Assembly (NCBI GenBank): GCA_023433685.1
Contig: JAEYUD010000135.1
Span: 1 to 8,742 of the forward strand
DNA length: 8,742 nt
Direction: 5' to 3'
Source of the DNA: Bacteroidota bacterium
Lineage (GTDB): Bacteria > Bacteroidota > Ignavibacteria > Ignavibacteriales > Ignavibacteriaceae
The translations under genes were made by a program, and so were the position numbers. The first letter of the stretch is position 1; each line of letters opens with the position of its first letter. Below, in pieces: positions 4,469-8,742 of this stretch. The notes beneath the pieces are model-generated. The model did no database searches and was not told the origin of the DNA. It saw nothing but the letters and a program-made list of their open reading frames with translations.

Positions 4469-6421
4469 ATGAAAAAAAGCACAATATTAGCCGCGTTCTC
4501 CTTCTTGATAATTCCCATCCTCTTTTTTGCGGGATGCGGAAAGAGTTCATCTGCTCTCGATACCGGCGATGCCGCGCAGAGGGTGTATGTTAAACCGGGA
4601 GAGTACGACGAATTTTACACATTCATGTCTGGCGGGTTCAGTGGGCAGGTTTCTGTTTACGGTGCCCCATCGGGAAGACTCTTCAAGGTTATCCCCGTCT
4701 TCTCCCAGAATCCCGAAACAGGCTACGGCTACTCGGAAGAAACAAAAGCGATGCTAAACACTTCGCACGGTTTTATCCCATGGGATGATGCTCACCATCC
4801 GTCACTTTCACAGACTGAAGGAGTGGCTAACGGGAAGTGGTTGTTCATAAACGCCAATAACACACCCAGAATTGCCAGGATAGACTTGAAGGAGTTTGAG
4901 ACAGCGGAGATCATCGAGATACCCAACTCGGCGGGTAACCACGGTTCACCTTTCACCACTGAAAACTCTGAATATGTGGTTGCATCAACGAGATTCTCGG
5001 TTCCGATCCCCAATGCTGATGTAGATATTAAATCGTACAAAGAAAACTTCAAAGGCACCATTTCCTTCGTGAAAGTGAACCCGGAGAGCGGCCGGATGAA
5101 CCTTGAGTTCCAGATCATCGCCCCCGGTTTAAACTACGATCTCGCCCGCGCGGGTAAAGGTCCATCACATGGATGGGCATTCTTCACAAGCTACAATTCA
5201 GAACAGGCCAACACCCTCCTCGAGATCAACGCTTCGAAGAATGACAAGGATTTTATTGCCGCGGTCAACTGGAAGAAAGCCGAGGAATATCTGAAAGCCG
5301 GCAAGGCAAAAGATATGCCTGCCGACTACTACCACAACTATGTTGATGAGAAAAGCCGCGTTGCCAAGTCGGAAAACCTCAAAACCGTTAAGGTTCTTGA
5401 TCCAAAAGACTGCCCAGGAATGATCTATTTCCTCCCCACTCCTAAATCACCCCACGGTGTTGATGTGGATCCCACGGGCGAATACATTGTGGCCGGTGGC
5501 AAGCTTGCGACTGTGATTCCTGTGCATTCGTTCTCAAAAATGATGAAAGCCATTGAAGAGAAAAAGTTTGATGGTGAATTTCAGGGTATCCCTGTTCTGA
5601 AATACTCCGAGATCAACGCGGGTGAAGTGCAGAATCCTGGACTGGGACCACTTCATACAGAATTCGATGGAAAAGGTTATGCCTACACTTCTGCATTTAT
5701 TTCATCCGAGGTCGTAAAATGGAAGCTTGGTACCTGGGAAGTGGTCGACAGGATTCCTGTTTACTACTCGATCGGTCACCTCTGCGTGATGGGTGGCGAC
5801 ACCAAAAAGCCTTTCGGCAAATATCTTATTGCTCTCAACAAGATCACCAAAGACAGATACCTCCCCACAGGACCAATGCTCACCCAATCTGCCCAGCTGA
5901 TAGATATCTCCGGCGACAAAATGAAACTTCTGCTCGACTTCCCGACAATTGGCGAGCCCCACTACGCGCAGGGAATTGAAGCTTCTATACTGCAAAAAGA
6001 CTTCATGAAGATCTACGAGAACTCGAAAAACGGCAACCCTTATGTAGCGAAGGGTGAAAAAGACGCGAGAGTCGTAAGGGAAGGAAACACCCTGCACGTC
6101 TACATGACCGCGACCAGAAGTCACTTTGCCCCTGACAATATCGAGGGTGCAAAGGTTGGCGACAAGGTTTACTTCCATGTCACAAATCTTGAGCAGGACT
6201 GGGATGTCCCGCATGGTTTCGCTGTAAAAGGGATGAACAATTCAGAGTTACTCATTATGCCCGGGGAAACAAGAACCATTCTCTGGGAACCAAAACAGCC
6301 GGGTATATTCCCGTTCTATTGTTCTGATTTCTGTTCCGCGCTCCATCAGGAAATGTCGGGATACATCAGAGTATCACCCGCCGGCTCGAACGTGCAACTT
6401 TCGTTCGGTACCGGTAAATAA
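4469..6421 (+). CDS. nosZ: Nitrous oxide reductase, clade II (atypical)
   Basis: NosZ reduces N2O to N2 in the periplasm, the last step of denitrification. The N-terminus is a Sec-type hydrophobic signal with a lipobox-like F-F-A-G-C (C23) and no twin-arginine motif, as expected for clade II. A seven-bladed propeller carries what appear to be all seven CuZ histidines: H109 and H110 (D-A-H-H-P), H158 (G-N-H-G), H329 (S-P-H-G), H396 (G-P-L-H-T), H437 (G-H-L) and H498 (E-P-H). The C-terminal cupredoxin domain holds CuA: H582 (V-P-H-G-F), C618, C622, H626 and M629 in YCSDFCSALHQEM. D620 stands where clade I enzymes have Trp; that position binds copper through its backbone carbonyl, so function should be kept. 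The ATG at 4469 has GGAAGG seven bases upstream. At 650 residues it is of normal length and appears complete and functional. Confidence 0.98.
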   Translation: MKKSTILAAFSFLIIPILFFAGCGKSSSALDTGDAAQRVYVKPGEYDEFYTFMSGGFSGQVSVYGAPSGRLFKVIPVFSQNPETGYGYSEETKAMLNTSHGFIPWDDAHHPSLSQTEGVANGKWLFINANNTPRIARIDLKEFETAEIIEIPNSAGNHGSPFTTENSEYVVASTRFSVPIPNADVDIKSYKENFKGTISFVKVNPESGRMNLEFQIIAPGLNYDLARAGKGPSHGWAFFTSYNSEQANTLLEINASKNDKDFIAAVNWKKAEEYLKAGKAKDMPADYYHNYVDEKSRVAKSENLKTVKVLDPKDCPGMIYFLPTPKSPHGVDVDPTGEYIVAGGKLATVIPVHSFSKMMKAIEEKKFDGEFQGIPVLKYSEINAGEVQNPGLGPLHTEFDGKGYAYTSAFISSEVVKWKLGTWEVVDRIPVYYSIGHLCVMGGDTKKPFGKYLIALNKITKDRYLPTGPMLTQSAQLIDISGDKMKLLLDFPTIGEPHYAQGIEASILQKDFMKIYENSKNGNPYVAKGEKDARVVREGNTLHVYMTATRSHFAPDNIEGAKVGDKVYFHVTNLEQDWDVPHGFAVKGMNNSELLIMPGETRTILWEPKQPGIFPFYCSDFCSALHQEMSGYIRVSPAGSNVQLSFGTGK

Positions 6422-6428
6422 ATTTTCC

Positions 6429-6452
6429 GGGGGACGTGGCAACACGTCCCCT
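6429..6452 (+). other. Intercistronic hairpin with GNRA tetraloop after nosZ
   Basis: GGGGACGTG (6430-6438) and CACGTCCCC (6443-6451) form a perfect 9-base-pair stem, extendable by a G-U pair, closed by the tetraloop GCAA. It sits eight bases after the nosZ stop codon. No T tract follows, so it is not a classical terminator. A role in protecting the 3' end of a processed nosZ message, or in partial read-through control so that nosZ is made in excess of the assembly genes, fits better (inference). Confidence 0.65.
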
Positions 6453-6474
6453 GATCTAAAATGGACAACAAAAA

Positions 6475-7059
6475 ATGACCAAACGATCAAAATATCTTGT
6501 TGCTTTCGCCTCGCTCCTCCTTCTGGGTACTTTTCTTGCCCCGATCTGGAAGATCGACATTCAGGCTCCCCAGTATCCCGAAGGCATGGGCCTCTACATC
6601 TGGATCAACAAGATAACCGGAGAGGGTCCCAATGATCTTAACACCCTCAACGGACTAAACCACTACATCGGGATGAAAGAGATCGACGAAAATTCGATCC
6701 CCGAACTTACCTACATGCCAATTATCATCCTTTTCATAAGCGCCGCCGGACTACTGGTAGCCTGGAAAGGTAACAAAACCGCAGTACTCTCAATGATAGT
6801 TTTGATAATAATTTCAGGGATACTCGGAGTTTACGACTTCTACATGTGGGAGTACGACTACGGACACAACCTTAACCCGAATGCTCCCATAAAAGTACCG
6901 GGCATGAGTTATCAGCCGCCACTTCTCGGCAGCAAACAGCTTTTAAATATTAACGCCACTTCACTGCCTTGGATCGGCAGCCTTTTTATCGGGCTTGCCC
7001 TTTTTATTATGGCTTACGTGTGGTATACTGAATTCAGATCCGGAAGGAGCTCAAAATGA
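6475..7059 (+). CDS. nosB: Four-helix membrane protein of clade II nos clusters (nosB position)
   Basis: This 194-residue integral membrane protein has hydrophobic segments at about 7-25, 81-97, 102-123 and 164-184. The first extracytoplasmic stretch (about 26-80) is strikingly ordered: APQYPEGMGLYIW, then N-K-I-T-G, then LNGLNHYIGMK. Its aromatic, Met and His residues suggest a conserved binding surface. A second loop (about 125-163) is also polar and aromatic. Clade II nos clusters typically carry a membrane protein gene, called nosB, directly after nosZ, and this gene fits that place. The symbol is given on position and topology rather than on a verified match. Its function is unknown; copper handling or NosZ anchoring are guesses. 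No Shine-Dalgarno is evident, only an A-rich stretch before the ATG. Its last 4 bases overlap nosL. Confidence 0.7.
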   Translation: MTKRSKYLVAFASLLLLGTFLAPIWKIDIQAPQYPEGMGLYIWINKITGEGPNDLNTLNGLNHYIGMKEIDENSIPELTYMPIIILFISAAGLLVAWKGNKTAVLSMIVLIIISGILGVYDFYMWEYDYGHNLNPNAPIKVPGMSYQPPLLGSKQLLNINATSLPWIGSLFIGLALFIMAYVWYTEFRSGRSSK

Positions 7060-7499
7060 AGGCGATGTCACTTTTACTGCTCGCGGTTTTACTTTTATTT
7101 ACCGGTTGCAGCGGTCAGGACCCTCAGCCAATTGAATACGGCAAAGATAACTGCTCTTTTTGCCAGATGCTCATCACCGACCATGAATTCGGTAGCGAAC
7201 TGATCACTCCCAAAGGGAAAGTGTTCAAATTCGACTCTATTGAGTGTCTTGTTGCATTCGCTAAAATGCCCGGTAATTATGAGCCCAAAGCAACTGCAGT
7301 TTACGTGACAGCGATGTCACAACCCGATGTACTTTTTGATGCAAGAAGTGCCATGTACGTCGTGAGTAAAGATATCGACTCACCAATGGGCGCTAATCTT
7401 GCTGCTTTCAGATCGCATCAGGATGCAATGAAAGCTATAAAAGACTCAAGCGCGGTGCATTACACCTGGGATAAACTTCTAAGCGAGAAGATCAACTAA
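7056..7499 (+). CDS. nosL: NosL copper chaperone lipoprotein
   Basis: NosL binds Cu(I) in the periplasm and supplies it for assembly of the NosZ copper sites, working with the NosDFY transporter. The 147-residue protein has a short signal peptide ending in the lipobox L-F-T-G-C (C18). The NosL signature C33-S-F-C36-Q-M38 follows, matching the family C-x-x-C-G-M metal-binding motif with Gln in place of Gly. Further family-like segments are F-D-S-I-E-C (59-64) and M-G-A-N-L-A-A-F (111-118). The ATG overlaps the TGA of the preceding gene (ATGA), and a strong GGAAGGAG (7042-7049) lies six bases upstream. Translation is therefore probably coupled and efficient. The length and motif set are those of a complete NosL. 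Confidence 0.93.
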   Translation: MKAMSLLLLAVLLLFTGCSGQDPQPIEYGKDNCSFCQMLITDHEFGSELITPKGKVFKFDSIECLVAFAKMPGNYEPKATAVYVTAMSQPDVLFDARSAMYVVSKDIDSPMGANLAAFRSHQDAMKAIKDSSAVHYTWDKLLSEKIN

Positions 7500-7500
7500 A

Positions 7501-8739
7501 ATGACACGCTTGCTTCTGCTCATTGTGATCTGCGTATCGCTGCTGAACACCCGTGGTGTCGCCGATGGCATAGAAGTGTCACCGGGTGGAAAATACGGAT
7601 CACTCTATAAGGCTATTGAAGCGGCAGAACCCGGCTCGACCATTACAGTGAAGCCGGGGAAATACATGGTCACTGATCTGGTAATTGATAAACCTCTATT
7701 CATCCGCGGTGAAGGACTTCCCGTTCTTGACGCGGGCAAGAAAGGTTCAGTTCTCATTATTAGATCAGCAGGTGTACATATTTCAGGTTTAAAGCTTGTA
7801 AACTCTGAGTTCAGTTACAAGTTCGAACACTCGGGGATCAGAATTGAGAATGTGTCTGATTGTTTCATCGAAAACAACGAACTGTACAACAACTTTTTCG
7901 GCATTTATCTTCAAAAGACTGACCGCGTAACTGTTCGTGGAAACACGATACATTCGTTCGCCAAGACCGAAACCAATTCAGGCAACGGAATTCACCTCTG
8001 GTATTGCATGAACACCACTATATCAGGTAACACAATTTCCGGACACCGGGATGGAATTTACCTCGAGTTCAGCAGGCACAATCTGATGACCGGCAATGCC
8101 TCAAAAAGAAACCTGAGATATGGCCTGCACTTCATGTTCTCTGACAGTAGCCGTTACTCCGGCAACAAATTCTTCGAGAACGGTGCTGGAGTTGCAGTAA
8201 TGTATTCTTCTTTTATCGATATGGAAGGAAATCTCTTCCTTAATAACAAAGGCTCCGCTTCTCATGGGCTCCTGCTGAAAGAGATTAACAGGTCGACGAT
8301 CACCGGGAACCGTTTCACCGGGAACACCAAAGGGATTTTCATGGAAGCTTCAGGGAAGTGCAGACTCGAATACAACCTTTTCGAGAAAAACGGCTGGGCG
8401 CTCGATCTTATGGCAAATTCCATGGACAACAGGTTTGAGAAAAACAGTTTTACCGGAAACAACTTCGATATAGCCACCAACTCCAAGCAGAATTTTAACA
8501 CGTTCAGCGGAAATTTCTGGGATAATTACGCGGGATACGACCTGAACAGGGATGGATATGGCGATGTGCCTTATCACCCCGTTTCACTTTTTTCCGTTAT
8601 CATATCAGAGTACAAACCGACTCTGATCCTGATGCGGGGGCTGTTCACCCGGATGCTCGACTTGGCCGAAAGGGTGTTCCCCGCGCTAACCCCAAAACAA
8701 TTGATTGATGAGAAACCCGCCATGCGGAGGATTGTATGA
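7501..8739 (+). CDS. nosD: NosD, periplasmic beta-helix protein of the NosDFY copper-site assembly system
   Basis: NosD is exported to the periplasm and, with the ATPase NosF and membrane protein NosY, is needed to build the CuZ cluster of NosZ. It receives copper from NosL. The 412-residue protein has a signal peptide (about 1-21). It is then dominated by right-handed beta-helix repeats of about 22 residues with recurring G-N and N-x-F/I units (about 85-340). The core motif G-I-H-L-W-Y (163-168) and the His- and Met-containing run Y-G-L-H-F-M-F (207-213) are typical of the family. A C-terminal N-R-D-G-Y-G-D-V-P-Y segment (349-358) precedes a mainly helical tail. It starts one base after the nosL stop codon, with only a weak GAGAAG upstream, so coupling to nosL is likely. 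It ends by overlapping the next start codon (ATGA). Confidence 0.95.
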   Translation: MTRLLLLIVICVSLLNTRGVADGIEVSPGGKYGSLYKAIEAAEPGSTITVKPGKYMVTDLVIDKPLFIRGEGLPVLDAGKKGSVLIIRSAGVHISGLKLVNSEFSYKFEHSGIRIENVSDCFIENNELYNNFFGIYLQKTDRVTVRGNTIHSFAKTETNSGNGIHLWYCMNTTISGNTISGHRDGIYLEFSRHNLMTGNASKRNLRYGLHFMFSDSSRYSGNKFFENGAGVAVMYSSFIDMEGNLFLNNKGSASHGLLLKEINRSTITGNRFTGNTKGIFMEASGKCRLEYNLFEKNGWALDLMANSMDNRFEKNSFTGNNFDIATNSKQNFNTFSGNFWDNYAGYDLNRDGYGDVPYHPVSLFSVIISEYKPTLILMRGLFTRMLDLAERVFPALTPKQLIDEKPAMRRIV

Positions 8740-8742
8740 TCA
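8736..8742 (+). CDS. Start of the next nos gene, probably nosF (cut by window end)
   Basis: An ATG at 8736-8738 overlaps the nosD stop as ATGA and is preceded at five bases by a strong GCGGAGG (8724-8730). The same start arrangement occurs at nosL. Only two codons are visible, so the product is inferred from gene order alone: nosD is usually followed by nosF, the ABC-type ATPase, and nosY. Confidence 0.5.

Noticed and set aside
3900..4550. Minus-strand open frames opposite the leader and cytochrome c gene
   Set aside because: The plus strand carries CXXCH, a lipobox and a strong Shine-Dalgarno sequence, so these are shadows.
5702..6214. 170-codon minus-strand frame inside nosZ
   Set aside because: It is opposite conserved nosZ sequence including the CuZ ligands and has no features of its own.
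1..8742. CRISPR arrays, tRNA or rRNA genes, insertion sequences, phage genes
   Set aside because: No spaced repeats of CRISPR size, tRNA-like cloverleaf, transposase motif or terminal inverted repeats were seen.

Overview
The window suggests a member of the Bacteroidota/Ignavibacteriota side of the bacterial tree. A large exported protein ends in a type IX secretion (T9SS) C-terminal domain with the F-P-N-P-F-N-P signature common in Ignavibacteria. Two promoter-like sites fit the Bacteroidota pattern TTTG-N20-TAnnTTTG. The nitrous oxide reductase is the clade II (Sec-exported) kind. Base composition is moderate and coding density is high. The species-level assignment is inference.

Left part (1-1528, minus strand): a classical short-chain dehydrogenase of SDR16C flavour lies upstream of the N-terminal third of an aldehyde dehydrogenase that runs off the window. 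The two plausibly form an alcohol-to-aldehyde-to-acid oxidation pair. The gap between them, and the end of the SDR gene, carry short heptanucleotide tandem repeats.

Middle (1671-3686, plus strand): a secreted cyanophycinase-like (peptidase S51) protein. It has one intact catalytic domain, a second domain that looks like a degenerate copy of the first, and a T9SS tail. It is divergent from the SDR gene, with a promoter-like sequence in the 142-base gap.

Right part (3763-8742, plus strand): a clade II nos operon in the order cytochrome c - nosZ - small membrane protein (nosB position) - nosL - nosD - start of a further gene, probably nosF. The genes are tightly packed or overlap by 4 bases. 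Cytochrome c is the likely electron donor to NosZ. NosZ reduces N2O to N2. NosL (copper chaperone) and NosD (periplasmic part of the NosDFY transporter) would serve copper-site assembly. Cytochrome c, NosZ and NosL all carry lipobox-like signals, suggesting a membrane-tethered arrangement.

The least explained sequence is the roughly 150-base leader of the nos operon (3795-3947). It holds two copies of a hairpin-plus-CAAACGG element 114 bases apart. These flank a GC-rich two-tier stem-loop (3834-3892) followed by a T-rich tract. This resembles an attenuator, a structured regulatory leader or a small RNA, and I do not recognise it as a known family.
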